A DNA stretch of 64,000 bases from Blastomyces gilchristii SLH14081 (taxonomy: Eukaryota > Ascomycota > Eurotiomycetes > Onygenales > Ajellomycetaceae). The notes beneath the pieces were generated by a model, which was not told where the DNA came from, searched no databases, and saw only the letters and a list, made by a program, of their open reading frames with translations. A program made the position numbers and the translations under genes. The stretch spans positions 621,178 to 685,177 of the forward strand of contig NW_003101682.1 of NCBI RefSeq assembly GCF_000003855.2, written 5' to 3'. Shown in pieces: positions 21,560 through 33,261 of this stretch (the first letter of the stretch is position 1; every line of letters starts with the position of its first letter).

Positions 21560-24500
21560 ATGTCTCAACAGAGGCCACAAGCTGTGCCGCCGGATTATCC
21601 AGAACCCTTAGAAGCACGCAGCTCTATCGAACCTTCCGCCCTTCAGCCACATGGCGTTGGATCTAATCCGAAAGACGACGACGACGACGACGACACCACA
21701 GGAAGCCCTGACCTTAATGGAGAATCCAGTTTCACGGAGAGCCAGCAATTAGACGAAGACATGGATAGGACACGCGACGACAGCTCATTGTCTGGCAATG
21801 TGGCACAGACCATGCTTCCCCGCGACAGACAGCGGAGGACAGCCACGTATGACTATGCGTACGAGAAGTCCCTGAGCCACGCGGAGGCAAAACTATTCTA
21901 CCAGCGACATCAGCTCGAGTCCAAATACGTGGACGGCGAAATTCCCCAGAGCCCAGCTCTGTCTTCCCGGTCAACGACCGTGCCCGTCATGCCAGCTGGG
22001 GAAGGTGAAGGCGAATATCTGAGCAGGCCAGCAAGCATAGCATCGCGCATAAGTAGTCAAGGGAATGCGCCATTAGCACACGGTCAGCCTTCTGTCCCGG
22101 AAACACGCTCTGGCTACAGTCCGGTCTTAAGATCCCAGCCCACCTCGCCTCTTCAGCGTAAACCCTCAGACGGTTTCACGACTCTGGATCGACCGAGTCG
22201 AAATATTGCCCCACAATCTTCGATACCGAATGAACCTAAACCACATCTACCTTCTGCGGAAGGGGTATATGGGACTGGGGTTGGGACTGGGGCAGGATTT
22301 GGTGCTACTCAAGGCCCTGGCGGGTTTGCGTCTAGCGACGATGCAATTACAGCTGAACTGCGCATTATTTGCCAGAAGATCCAGGGTCTTCTGGATATGA
22401 GGCAGAAATATATTCGACTCTCATTGCAGACATCGTCAGATAACCCACGGGACCAACCGGGTTGGACTATATACCCTCCTCCACCTGAGCCGGCATGGGA
22501 TGGTGAAACGTATCCTCCTGGGACGGGAAGCATGTCGAATAGTATGATGATAAGTGGAGCGCAACGCACTGCGACCAATCCCAAAAGTGAAGCAGTACCT
22601 CCATCCCCTGCCCGAAAGAAGCGAAAACTCGGCCAGGATATTGGCGAAGATTTCTTCCTGGAGGATCTGTTGCCAGTGCCGGGACCGTCGCAAATGACCT
22701 TTGCACTTGACGAAAACAGTGTATATCAGGTTTACGAGAGTGAAGAAGCTTGCGAACAGAAGCAGCCTATTTTCCATATTCCCTCCCTTCGAGAATTTTA
22801 CATGGATTTGGATACCGTCACTGAAGTATCCACTGACGGCCCAACTAAGAGTTTTGCTTTCAAGCGTCTAAGCTATCTGGAGGGCAAATTCCAACTTCAT
22901 GTGCTTCTCAACGAATACCAGGAGATGGCAGATAGCAAAAAGGTACCCCATAGGGACTTTTACAATGTTAGGAAGGTCGATACTCACGTCCACCACTCTG
23001 CCTGCATGAACCAGAAACATCTTCTGCGATTCATCAAGAGTAAGATTAAGAAATCGCCTGATGAGGTCGTTCTGTTCAGAGACGGCAAGCACTTGACATT
23101 GAGGGAGGTGTTCGAAAGTATCAACCTGACGGCTTACGATCTCAGCATTGATACGCTCGATATGCACGTAAGTTCCTTTTCACTCTCCGTTCCACCGGTT
23201 AAGGACCACACTCATTCCAATTGTATGTCATAGGCACATAAAGACTCGTTCCATCGATTTGACAAATTCAATCTAAAATATAACCCTGTCGGGGAATCGC
23301 GCCTTCGAGAAATCTTCCTCAAAACGGACAACTTCATCAAAGGACGATATCTCGCGGAGATCACTAAAGAAGTAATCTCAGATCTGGAATCCAGCAAGTA
23401 CCAGATGGCGGAGTGGCGTATATCTATTTACGGAAGATCTCTAGATGAATGGGACAAGCTAGCCGCTTGGGTAGTTGACAATAAGCTCTTTTCCCCGAAC
23501 ATCCGCTGGCTGATTCAAGTTCCCCGGCTATACGATGTCTACAAATCTAGCGGGATGATGGAAAACTTCGAAGAAGTTATCAGAAATGTCTACCAGCCTC
23601 TGTTCGAGGTGACGAAAGATCCGTCAAGTCATCCCAAGCTTCATATCTTCCTACAACGCGTGGTTGGTTTCGACAGCGTTGACGACGAGAGCAAGCCAGA
23701 GCGTCGGTTGTTCCGCAAGTTTCCGATTCCGAAAAAGTGGAATACCAAGCAGAACCCACCTTACAGCTATTGGATCTATTTCATGTTTGCTAACATGGCA
23801 TCGCTGAACAACTGGCGAAAGCAGCGGGGGTTCAACACCTTTGTGCTGCGACCTCACTGTGGTGAAGCGGGCGACCCGGACCACCTGGCCGCTGCGGTAC
23901 TTTGTTGCTATGGAATAAGCCACGGTATCCTGCTGCGCAAGGTACCATTGCTCCAGTACCTCTATTATCTGGATCAAATTGGTATTGCAATGTCGCCATT
24001 GAGCAACAATGCTCTGTTCCTGACTTATGACAAGAACCCATGCGCTAGCTTCTTTAGGAGGGGTTTGAACATTTCCTTATCGACTGATGATCCCTTGCAG
24101 TTTGCTTTCACAAAAGAGCCGCTGATCGAGGAATATGCTGTTGCCGCGCAGATATACAAATTTAGCGCTGTGGACATGTGCGAATTGGCAAAGCATTCCG
24201 TGGACCAATGTGGATTCGAACTTTCTCTCAAACATCGATGGTTGGGCCCGACATGCCATCGTCCCGGTGTGGAAGGCAATAATATGGCGAAGAGTAATGT
24301 CCCAGATCTCCGGGAGCAATTCAGGCAGGAGACATTGCTCGGAGAGTTGACTCTGTAAGTTTTTCCTGAGCCCTGAAACATCTCACGGTTATTTTTGGTA
24401 GAAAGAGGGCGCTGACATTACTATTCACGCCCCAGAATCGAAAGATACGCATCGGTCTTGTCTACTCCGGGAATGCGACCATCATCGCAATCACAAGCTT

Positions 24501-25302
24501 CCTTTACATCTCCCGTAGCATCACTAGGTAAACCAACCTCTTTGAATTCCATCTCATAGTGTATTTTGCACACACTCATTGGATGACCATCGTGGTAGGC
24601 CAAATACCAGACTCCTTTCTCCCGCGCCCAGCAATGTCTGTCCAGCAACCGAACCCCTCGGCCCCCAATTTCCCGACAACTTCTGCTCGATTCCCAACCT
24701 CCCACTCTAGCACGGACCTTCACTCCCAAAACCACCACCCACAAGGACAAGGACATGGACAACCTGCAACTGCAGCGGCGTCGCCAATACCAGACGCGAA
24801 TATAAGCCGCTCTGCCTCCCTTTCTAATACCCAGGCCATGCACCACGTGCCCGCCCAAACCCCTGGCCCATTCGCACAAGCGAAAGTACAAGGGTCCGCC
24901 GCTCCTTTCCCCACGGGCCCCTTAACAGCTGCTGGCACCGTACCTGAACAAGGGATATTCCCGGGAATAGTGCACGCACACGTACGCCGTGGCACGGACC
25001 TAGGTAGCGGAGAGGCTGCTGTTGACGGCGCGGATGGAGACGGTCCTCATCAACACCAACACCAACATGACCAACACCAACAGCAGGAGCAAGATCTGGG
25101 TAAAGCGAACGGGAAGAAAACGAATGTATTTGATGTCGGGAATGGCGACGAGGATGAGGATGAGGATGACGACGATGAAGATGGGGAGGACAGAGAGAAG
25201 GACTGGACGTGGGGGCCGGATGGGGTTGCTGAGGAAGAGAGGTATTATCATGACGACCACCACCACGATGACGATGATGATAGCGCGCTTCCCTGGGTAT
25301 AG
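21560..25302 (+). CDS. amd1: AMP deaminase
   Basis: Converts AMP to IMP and ammonia (EC 3.5.4.6) in the cytosolic purine nucleotide cycle. It is 1,174 residues from exons 21560-23167, 23234-24354, 24436-24527 and 24599-25302. A polar N-terminal region of about 300 residues precedes the catalytic barrel. Metal-binding HVHH lies near residue 477 ([17 protein letters not shown]), YGRSLDEW follows the intron, and [13 protein letters not shown] and [10 protein letters not shown] (near 818-823) are the hallmark active-site segments. The 92-nt third exon ([15 protein letters not shown]) and the fourth exon join a conserved-looking [13 protein letters not shown] piece, so the gene does not end at the first stop after LGELTL. 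The last 90 residues are unusual: His-Gln repeats, then [17 protein letters not shown], then [13 protein letters not shown]. Regulation (ATP, phosphate) is known for the family, not visible here. Confidence 0.93.
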
Positions 25303-26781
25303 ATTCATAGATGGATAGATGGATCGATGGAATGGAATGGAATCCGATGGTGTAGTATGATGGTGATATGATTATTTTTTTTGGTGATTTTGGTATAGTT
25401 TATTATAAATTGGACTGGGATTTAAGACTTGGTGAATCGAAGGGGAGGGATGGGGATTTTCTGTCATATTCGATTTTATTTGGGGGCTTGCACTTCACCT
25501 TTCCCCCCTTTCTTATTTTTTATTTCTACTTTTGTTCAAGGTCAGGACGCCCCTATAGGCTTCCCACTTGCCCTCTATATTTCCGTTGTTAACCCAGACC
25601 CATTTTATGGTTCATGTTTTCAAAACACGCCGGTTCCCCCATCCCCCTCTCCCACCCGCGGAGCGCTCTTGTTCTAATCTTGTTCGATTTTCAACAATCT
25701 TCCAGAGAGGAGTCAGGGAAGGGGGATGGATACAAGGGGTGGAAGCTGGCTGATTTGATGGAAGCTAACGTGCAAAACTTTAGACCAGTGTTGTTGACTT
25801 TGTAAAGTCCTCGGGACCTTTGAATGACATATATGGAATTTTTTTTTTTCTTCCCCTTCCCTTTCCAAAGCAACAGGCTCTGGGAGTGCATGTCAGAGGA
25901 GAAACTCTACCATGAACAGAGAAATATGAATGATTCTCGATGCAGGCCGCATATATATGTACAAGAAAAGTAGATGGTAATTCAATAGTGCGGATAGATT
26001 GAAGGAAAGGAAACAAACAAATATATAAATACCCCCAACTCACTCGCTCAGCTTTAGCTGACTAACTCTGTATAATTGCGCAAGTGCGGAAGGAAAATGG
26101 AACACATGCAATGGGAAAAAAGAACTCATCCCATGAAAGAAGCATCTATCTAGCCGCCCACAAGAAAAAAATAAAGAAAAAAGAGAAAAAAAACTGGCAA
26201 TTACATAGACATTGTATTCTTTCAAAGAGGAAGCAACGGAAGAACAGGAAAAATAAATATTAAAAATCACTAAAAGAGTGCTTATCCAGGGGAATGACAT
26301 ATGCATTTCTTCCCACGAACGATTTGGAAAACAAGGCAGACAGACAATGGAGCGGAAGGAGAGAACAGCAGCGGAACCAATCCTGGCATGAAGAATAGAT
26401 TTGAAATGAGAAAAAAAGCGATGGAACAGAGCTAGTTATGTACGTATATATGCCCTAGCCAGCGTATCCCATAGCATACTCAAACCCCATTTCCTGTTTT
26501 GAGAACAACGAACAAGGAAACGCAAGAGGAAAAAATCCCAAGAATTCTAGGAAGAAGATGAAGGTAGCCGCTGTTAACAAGAAGAATATCTGGAAAAAGA
26601 CCCCGAAAAAAAAAAAAAAAAGGAAGGAAGGAAGACAAAAGGAAGACAAAAGAAGCAAAAAAGGAGTCTAGGGTCCCCATCCTCCCGCATCGCTGCCATC
26701 ATTAAATCATTGTTATGATGGATAAACAGAAAAAAAGGATAATAACAATAATACTCACAATAACAACAACAGGTAGCGCGC
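25303..26781. other. Intergenic between convergent genes; low-complexity tracts
   Basis: Two 3' ends face each other. Contains TGGAT/GGAAT short tandem repeats near 25,310-25,345 and A-rich tracts near 26,160-26,200 and 26,605-26,660 (T-rich in the sense of the minus-strand gene). No gene recognised. Confidence 0.5.
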
Positions 26782-29058
26782 TCAAATAGCCCAACTGCCC
26801 CTACGCGCCCTCGCCCCCCACGCATCCATCCCAGACCCGTCGTTCGGCTGCTGATACCGATCCGCCTTCGCCATCCTCGGCTGCTGCCTCGCCCACTCAT
26901 AGATATACAACCTCAGCGCTGTCCAGCGCATACACGCCCCCGACGATATCGCATTCTCACCCATGCCAACGCCCTCGGGGGCACCCACGTATCCCTTCGC
27001 GTTAGCGCGCTTGTCGTCCTTCCGTAGCTCCTCGACGGGGATGCGCGAGATCTTACTGAGTTCCTCGTCGTAGTCACGCGCTAGACAGGGGTAGCCGAGG
27101 GAGAGGTAGTTGTATATTTGTGTTACGAAGGTGTCGGTGAATTCGCGCTTGATGTCTTGTTCTTGGAGGAGGAGTTCGTCGATGTTGTCGAGGTCTGGGT
27201 TGGAGGGGGGTGGGGTTGTGGGGAGTTGGGAGGGGGTATCTGGGCTGAATGGGAGGGTGGATAATGTCATTGTCGCTGTGGAGGCTGTGGTGGACGTGGT
27301 GACGCCGTTTAGGCTTTGGAACGAGAATTTTTCATTATTGGAGACAGCGGGTGTGATTATTCCCGGCCTGGGTATAGGCGAGGATGACTGCTCTGGCTCT
27401 TTGGATCGGCGACACAGACCCATCCACAGGCCGCCATCGTCGCAGTCACGAGTATGGGCGTTTGGACTCCATAGTCCTTCGCATCTCACGGGATCTGCGC
27501 AGTTATCGGCATGGTGCGGGGCAGGGGGGCGGTCGACATCGCACCGGGTAGCTTGGGGTGATAAGCTTTTGGGAAAGACAATATCTTCTCCAAGCATTGG
27601 TGGGCTGGTGTATTCGTTCAGCTGGTTAAACCCTGTCGCCTTCTGCCACCCGTCTACGCCTGCCTGACGGGCTGCTTTTAAGACTTCGTTTTCTGCCGCC
27701 TGCCTAGACGCTATTGCAGCAGCTGAGAACCGTGACTGGCCAGCTTCAAACTTCTTTTGCCGGGCTCTCATTTCAGACTCCTCCTTGTGCCTTCTCATCT
27801 CATCCAGTTCCCAGCTGAGGTCAATGGTTGATTCACGCCGGAATTTCAAAAAGTCCAATTGCATGTCGCGAAGTGATATACCCATACTGTCGCCGTCGTC
27901 GTCCGTTGTGTCCTCTTCTTCTCGACCGATGGCAAAGTGAGAAACAGTCTGATGGACTTGTTCGTTAGGGAAGGCCGCAAGGGCTTGATCCCTGAGCAGC
28001 TTTTGTGCCGAACGTGAAGCCAAAGACAGTAAATAGTTGGAGTACCTCTCATCACTGCTCTCGCGCAACAGGCGTTCTTCCGCGTATCGTCTGTTGCTGC
28101 TAATATTGGACAGAGTAGAAGGAGAAGTAGGAGGCGACGGAGCTGGGGATTTCTCAGATTCCTCGCTGCTAATTGATGGTATTGCTGGAAGAGCTGGGAT
28201 TTGGAATGTCCGCCCTTTTTCCTCTTGCCGACGGAGGATATTAGCATAGGAATATCGGGATTCCGTACTTTCTGGGGCGGACAGCTTCTGCTGCGAAGCT
28301 GCGGATGGAGACGATAGCCTATGCTCTGGGTATTCCGCCGTGCCGCGTACAAGACATTTCTGACGCACTGAGCGTGTTGCAGTTTCAATTAGCTGCGGGG
28401 TGAATTTTCCGGACGGGTCTGAACCCGATGATGACTGTCCCGATCGTATTGGGAGATTTTGATGGCGAGGCATGTGATGCCCAGAAGCAGATTTCGATTC
28501 TCCATTTCCAGCGGCATTATCGGGAGGATTAACTGGGTCGGTTCCTTGTAATTTATGGCGGCGGTGGTCCAGTGTAGTCTCAACCAACTGTGGGGCTATT
28601 CGACCCGCCGACCCAGAGGTGGGCTTAGGGCCCCTGGAGGACCGTGAAGTGGTCTCGATAGGCTCAGGAACAAATTTCCTTTTGGGAGAACCATCTTCCG
28701 AACTTTTGACGCTCTGTAGGCGTTGTTTCTTATTCCTTGAGCTGCTCGTAGAAGTTTCAATCGGTTGCGGCAAAGTTGATCTCGTCTCCTGTTCCGCAGG
28801 TCCCTGTGAATGCGGAAGATGCCGGGGAGATGTAGGTTGAGAAGCGGCGGGGTCGGAGCGGTCGTTTGGCGAGGGTTGTTCCGGCCGGTTAGGAACGATA
28901 GTCTTTTGGTCTTTAGCTTCAGGATATCGATCATTTGTTGCTGATATCCTGGAAAGATTGTAATTGGATGCAAACGGGTTGGAGGAGCGGGACGAGACCT
29001 CGATGGGTTGGGGAAGCACTCTCCGTCCTGTAGGAGCGGGAAGGGTCTCATCCATCAT
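26782..29058 (-). CDS. Conserved fungal protein of unknown function with repeated PQPIET motif
   Basis: Uninterrupted frame of 758 residues, starting at a double ATG. The N-terminal third is disordered and carries five degenerate copies of the motif P[QE][PL][IV]E[TV] followed by Ser/Thr/Arg: residues 14-20 VLPQPIE, 95-101 TLPQPIE, 129-135 FVPEPIE, 154-160 IAPQLVE and 219-225 FTPQLIE. A charged, probably helical middle (about 320-450, with RYSNYLLSLASRSAQKLLRDQ and ELDEMRRHKEESEMRARQKKFE) is followed by a Cys-containing stretch ending GGLWMGLC. The most family-like part is the C-terminal DTFVTQIYNYLSLGYPCLAR..ELSKISRIPVEELR..RWTALRLYIYEWARQQ. No catalytic motif, signal peptide or membrane segment is seen. 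I recognise only the general fungal family, not a function. Confidence 0.75.
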   Translation of the reverse strand: MMDETLPAPTGRRVLPQPIEVSSRSSNPFASNYNLSRISATNDRYPEAKDQKTIVPNRPEQPSPNDRSDPAASQPTSPRHLPHSQGPAEQETRSTLPQPIETSTSSSRNKKQRLQSVKSSEDGSPKRKFVPEPIETTSRSSRGPKPTSGSAGRIAPQLVETTLDHRRHKLQGTDPVNPPDNAAGNGESKSASGHHMPRHQNLPIRSGQSSSGSDPSGKFTPQLIETATRSVRQKCLVRGTAEYPEHRLSSPSAASQQKLSAPESTESRYSYANILRRQEEKGRTFQIPALPAIPSISSEESEKSPAPSPPTSPSTLSNISSNRRYAEERLLRESSDERYSNYLLSLASRSAQKLLRDQALAAFPNEQVHQTVSHFAIGREEEDTTDDDGDSMGISLRDMQLDFLKFRRESTIDLSWELDEMRRHKEESEMRARQKKFEAGQSRFSAAAIASRQAAENEVLKAARQAGVDGWQKATGFNQLNEYTSPPMLGEDIVFPKSLSPQATRCDVDRPPAPHHADNCADPVRCEGLWSPNAHTRDCDDGGLWMGLCRRSKEPEQSSSPIPRPGIITPAVSNNEKFSFQSLNGVTTSTTASTATMTLSTLPFSPDTPSQLPTTPPPSNPDLDNIDELLLQEQDIKREFTDTFVTQIYNYLSLGYPCLARDYDEELSKISRIPVEELRKDDKRANAKGYVGAPEGVGMGENAISSGACMRWTALRLYIYEWARQQPRMAKADRYQQPNDGSGMDAWGARARRGSWAI

Positions 29059-30232
29059 GGGGGCGGAAAGCGAAGCACAAGCCCTGTTGATATTTTAAAC
29101 AGGCCGGGTGCTCCGTAGAATAAGGCCGTCATCTACAATTGGGACATCATAGAGAGAGTATAGAGTTTGGAGGGAAGAAGAGCTATTTGGCCCCTGGATG
29201 AAAACCTGATTAGAACTTTAAGGGAAAAAGTCATGCGGTGGTTGTGACTGACTAGAGCCTCGAAGCCCGACTCCGTCAGTCATTGATAGGCCCCGTCTAG
29301 GCCCGAAACCCTCGCAAGTTGGGTGTTGCGGTGAAACAATAATTGGGAGGCGGCGGGGGATGGATGCCAAAGAGCGCGCGGTTAAGATGTCTCGCAACAA
29401 CAGGGCAAAAAGGATGGAGAAGACAGACTGATATAGAGAATCGAGATGCAAGAACAACACCCAGAGAGAGAGACTGGCTAACTGCAGAGAAAGAGGAAGA
29501 GAGCGAGATGTTGCTGGCAGGAAAACCGGAGTGCTGTAGTGTGTAGTTATGCGGATGGGGATGGGAATGGGTTGGGAATTGGGGATGGGATGAGCTGGAT
29601 GACTTGGCCTGGTCCGTGTGCCGGGTGGGGCCCGGTGTACCGGTACTTGGCCACGCAGCTGGCGACAGCTATTGCCGCGTGGATGTGGGCGGCAGACGAT
29701 GTATAGGTACTCGGATTGGCATTCTAAAATTATCGCTTGTGCTATGCTGTTCCAATGGCTGATATATAGTTTCTCTTGTATTCCATTCTGATAATATTAA
29801 TTAATAATGGTCAACCCCCAGCAGAAGACCCTGCTTGAGCAAGCTCCCCCAGGCTTAACTACGGAGTAGTTTTAGTCAAGTTACTAAGTTAATGGCGCCG
29901 CTAGCAGCCCCCATGAAGGTATGGTATGGACATACAGTACATAGCAACCAACCCCCACAAGTCGGTTCTATCCAAGGGCAAATCCATGGTATGTATACTG
30001 GCGAGATCTCTGGTTTACTGGCTTCCCAGACTTTCTTCCGAATATAGCTAGCTATAATATGAGCGGAAGTTGATTAGCCTTGACATAACCATAAATCCTA
30101 GTAACTGATTGTGTCATAGTAAAATCAAAGCATGCATTCGAGCTCGAAATAACTTGTCTAAAAAATATATTTGTATCATTATTCATGCGCAACATGGAAT
30201 ACCAAACGAACGTTGCGCTCCAAAATTCTATC
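29059..30232. other. Intergenic, promoter of the PQPIET protein gene
   Basis: 1.17 kb upstream of the minus-strand gene and downstream of the small-protein gene. Holds G-rich short runs (GGGATGGG type) near 29,550-29,600 and otherwise AT-rich sequence. No gene recognised. Confidence 0.5.
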
Positions 30233-30883
30233 TTATGACGCCCCTGCTGCTCTAGCTAACCCCAGGCCAAGCCCGTCATTCCGCAGCTCTGCAATTGTAG
30301 CTATGAGCCCGATCGCCCCAGTCTTGATGGCGCAGATCCGGATACCCAGGGTGGTGGACCTGAAGCTCATCTCCATGGCATTCAGGTTGCCTAGCGCGAA
30401 ATAAGAAAGAGTCAGGAAAAGCGCATTCTTAAACAACCAGCGCCCCGATTGTAAGTATTTATGGTATTCCGGCGAAGAAGGAGGAAAATCTTACGAGTAC
30501 AACGTGCACCAGCTTCCTCGGTCGGAACTAGCCGATTTGACTCCCTTGCTGCGAGGGAACTGATCGATGATGGTAACTGTGTGTGTGTTGAAGGGGTTAA
30601 GGACTTTAGTGACATAGACTGCTGGTATTTGCTGAGGCCGCTATGTGGAAGCTTACTGCACTGTCCAAAGGGAGTTGCGTAGTGTACGCAAGGTCCCTCA
30701 AAACCAGCACGGTCACATAAATATGCCTGCAGTTGAGAGTGTTGAGATCATGACCTCTTCCATCGGTCTGAGTCCGTCATTGCCAGGATTGATGAAGATA
30801 CTCTGCTCAAGTGGTGCTGCAGAAACGGAGAGGGCGAACGAGAGCAGGATCGGCAGGCTGATGATGGATTTCATGGATTTCAT
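30233..30883 (-). CDS. Candidate small secreted protein, three exons
   Basis: Proposed 156-residue protein from exons 30883-30717, 30640-30495 and 30390-30233. The N-terminus MKSMKSIISLPILLSFALSVSAAPLEQ is a textbook signal peptide with an Ala-x-Ala-type cleavage site before Pro-Leu. The second intron is convincing (donor GTAAGA, CTGAC branch site, pyrimidine tract, TAG) and joins GARCTR to NLNAMEMSFRSTTLGIRI. The first (donor GTGACC, acceptor CATAG) is weaker and could be placed differently, which would change residues near 55. The mature part is small, basic and ends in a hydrophobic Gly/Ala-rich helix-like stretch (TGAIGLIATIAELRNDGLGLGLARAAG). It has few cysteines, so it is not a classical Cys-rich effector. 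No homologue recognised. Confidence 0.5.
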
Positions 30884-32532
30884 GCTTGACAGAGCTGCCT
30901 GCAGAATTTTATGTAGCGGATTGTTGAATTTAGCGCGTTTGGAGATGGCATTCAGAAACCAAGAGCTGATTGTAGAATACAATATAAGTGACTGATTTCT
31001 CTTGAGAACTCTCGCCTTCTGTGAGAAAGGAGGATTAAATAACCCGGGTGCTTGTTTTTCGCTCGACTAGTTAAATATTTAAGGCGACGGGGCGACGGGA
31101 ATTTCGTGGCGTGCGTCCAGCAGGAAGCTTCATGGAACATGTCTGCCCGCATTTCTTGTCAGCCCGTGCGGGACAAGCCGTTGACTTGCCCTATGTATCA
31201 ACAGGGCTGTTTTTTTTATATTTTTTTTAATTACATATAGGTGCCATGTCATGTATGTATGTACATACAGACTTAAAACCCTGGTGTCGGTCGTGGTGGT
31301 GGTGGTGCAGCTGCAAAGGAGCATGGCCCCAATCTTGATGAGTGAAGGCATCCTGAGCCAGTGCTCAACACAATTTGTTAGGCAACACACGCTGTCCCAA
31401 CAATGGAACTGCTCTGTCCTGATGCAGGTTCAATCATCCTTACTGGAGGAAATGGTTGTTAGTGCATTGATTTCTGGTTGAAGGGGGGAAAGGCAACCTG
31501 GTATGTTGTTGAACTAAAAGTTCCATCGGAGAATGTAAACTGAACCGCATTTGAAATTTGCAGAGATAGTGGCAGCTAGATCAGTATAGCTTCACGAAAC
31601 GCTAGTGGTATATATATATCACTCTGAATACAACGGAAAATGGGGAAAGGGGACAAAATGACGGAGGATATGGTCCCCCGGTTATTCTTTATTTGGCAAT
31701 CTATTTACATACAAATGATAAGGGTCGAAGCAAAACGCATCGGACAAAAAGACATGGACAATTCATTGCAATAACATTGATAATAGATACATAAAGAATA
31801 ATCCATACAAGTAGCTAAAGATAACCGAAAATGGGGTATATACATACAAGAAGAACACAGGCCATTGAATCATGACATGCCAGACAGGGTCTGATGTGAT
31901 GTAGGTATAACGTCAGAAAAAGACATAATAGGAAAAAGTAAACATTTAATGAAATAAAAGAAATAAAGTGAAATAAGGAAATATCAGTCAAAAAAAAAAA
32001 AAAAAAAAAAAGAAAAAAACATGCCCAAATCCCAAACGCTGTACATGCTGAATGCCCATAGATAATACAAGATGACACGCCGCGAACATAAATGCCATCC
32101 ATATTCCCTGATGATGAGTACCCTCCTTATCCAAGAGCCAGCATATAAATCATACGCACAAAAAATATATAAAAAGAGTTGAACAAAATGCCGCCCATGG
32201 TTGTACTCCGTTCCGCTTCGCAAATATTTCGATAGATGTTGAATATAATAAAAAGACAAAATGAAAAGGGGGTATAATAAAGAGGAAGGTACGAAGAGCT
32301 GGAAACTGGAAAATAGAGAGACGGGACAGCGAGGAAAAAAAAAAAAAAAAAAAGAAAAAAAAAAGGTGGCGCTGCATCGAGCCATGAAGGACAGGCGAGA
32401 GGTTTAGGAGATATTTAGATGAATGTGAGTAGTAGGGAGCTTGCATCGCTTGTATAAAGGTATGGATGCGACCTCCTTTATTCTCCCTCACTAACCTTCC
32501 GACGTTTACTCGTAAAAGTTTCTTCCATATCA
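30884..32532. other. Intergenic with two long A tracts
   Basis: 1.65 kb without a recognised gene. The right half is probably the 3' untranslated region of the next minus-strand gene. It contains 22 consecutive A at 31990-32011 and 20 at 32335-32354, each followed by G and a further A run. Small open frames are mostly Phe-rich reads of these tracts. Confidence 0.5.
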
Positions 32533-33261
32533 CTAGATGGTAGCAAGTCTCTCTGGGGAGCGTCCTATACGCCCATCCACCATATCGTCGAGATGGCTCT
32601 CGGCGTACCTAACAAAAATGCTCGCCGACTCGCTCCATCCACTGCAATTCATACCCGAAGAGCTGCTTGATGACGAGGACATGATGGACATTGACATCGA
32701 CCATATCCTATCTTCACCCGAAACATCCCGATGGGCGGCAAAATCAAATGGATTTAAGATTGCGGAATTCACCCTGCTGGACGGCACGCTATAGTTGCCT
32801 TCAGTATCCGTATCATCGTGGCTCGCAGAATCGGTGGGATCTGGGTTGGCGGGGGTCCAGGGATATACCCGATCCTCATCGAGAAGGTGTGACAAGCCGG
32901 GTTGCTCATCACACCAATATGGGATGACCAGCAAGAAGACATCTTCCTCGTTATCGTGTTCCTCCATCAGAGGCAGAACGTAAAATAGGTAAGGGTTGGG
33001 GCTCTCGATATCGTCGATGTCACTGAAGGTTGATGAGCTGTAGGCCAATTCATCGTTCCCGCCATTTTCAGAGGCCGAGGTAACTTCGATGATCTCGAAG
33101 TCAGCCTCTGCTTGGTCGTCGTCGGAGAAAGAAGAACGGGGGTCGCAGCGAGACTGAGGACCCGTGACTGTCGGATTGAGCTGCGGTGGGCGGTTTGCTG
33201 TGTGCACGGGGGGAACCTCATCCTGTTGCAGTATCCTGTCCATGGAGGCTGGCGTAGTCAT
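32533..33261 (-). CDS. Acidic orphan protein
   Basis: Open frame of 242 residues from the first ATG (MTTPASMDRILQQDEVPP); eight more upstream codons are open from a GTG. The protein is strongly acidic and mostly disordered: SFSDDDQAEADFEIIEVTSASENGGNDEL, SDIDDIESPNPYLFY, then a more hydrophobic core YLFYVLPLMEEHDNEEDVFLLVIPYWC that could be a folded element. An eight-Ser run lies near residue 198. The C-terminus is amphipathic (IFVRYAESHLDDMVDGRIG). No domain, signal peptide or membrane segment is recognised. Good ATG, length and composition unlike the flanking AT-rich sequence support a real gene. Confidence 0.55.
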   Translation of the reverse strand: MTTPASMDRILQQDEVPPVHTANRPPQLNPTVTGPQSRCDPRSSFSDDDQAEADFEIIEVTSASENGGNDELAYSSSTFSDIDDIESPNPYLFYVLPLMEEHDNEEDVFLLVIPYWCDEQPGLSHLLDEDRVYPWTPANPDPTDSASHDDTDTEGNYSVPSSRVNSAILNPFDFAAHRDVSGEDRIWSMSMSIMSSSSSSSSGMNCSGWSESASIFVRYAESHLDDMVDGRIGRSPERLATI

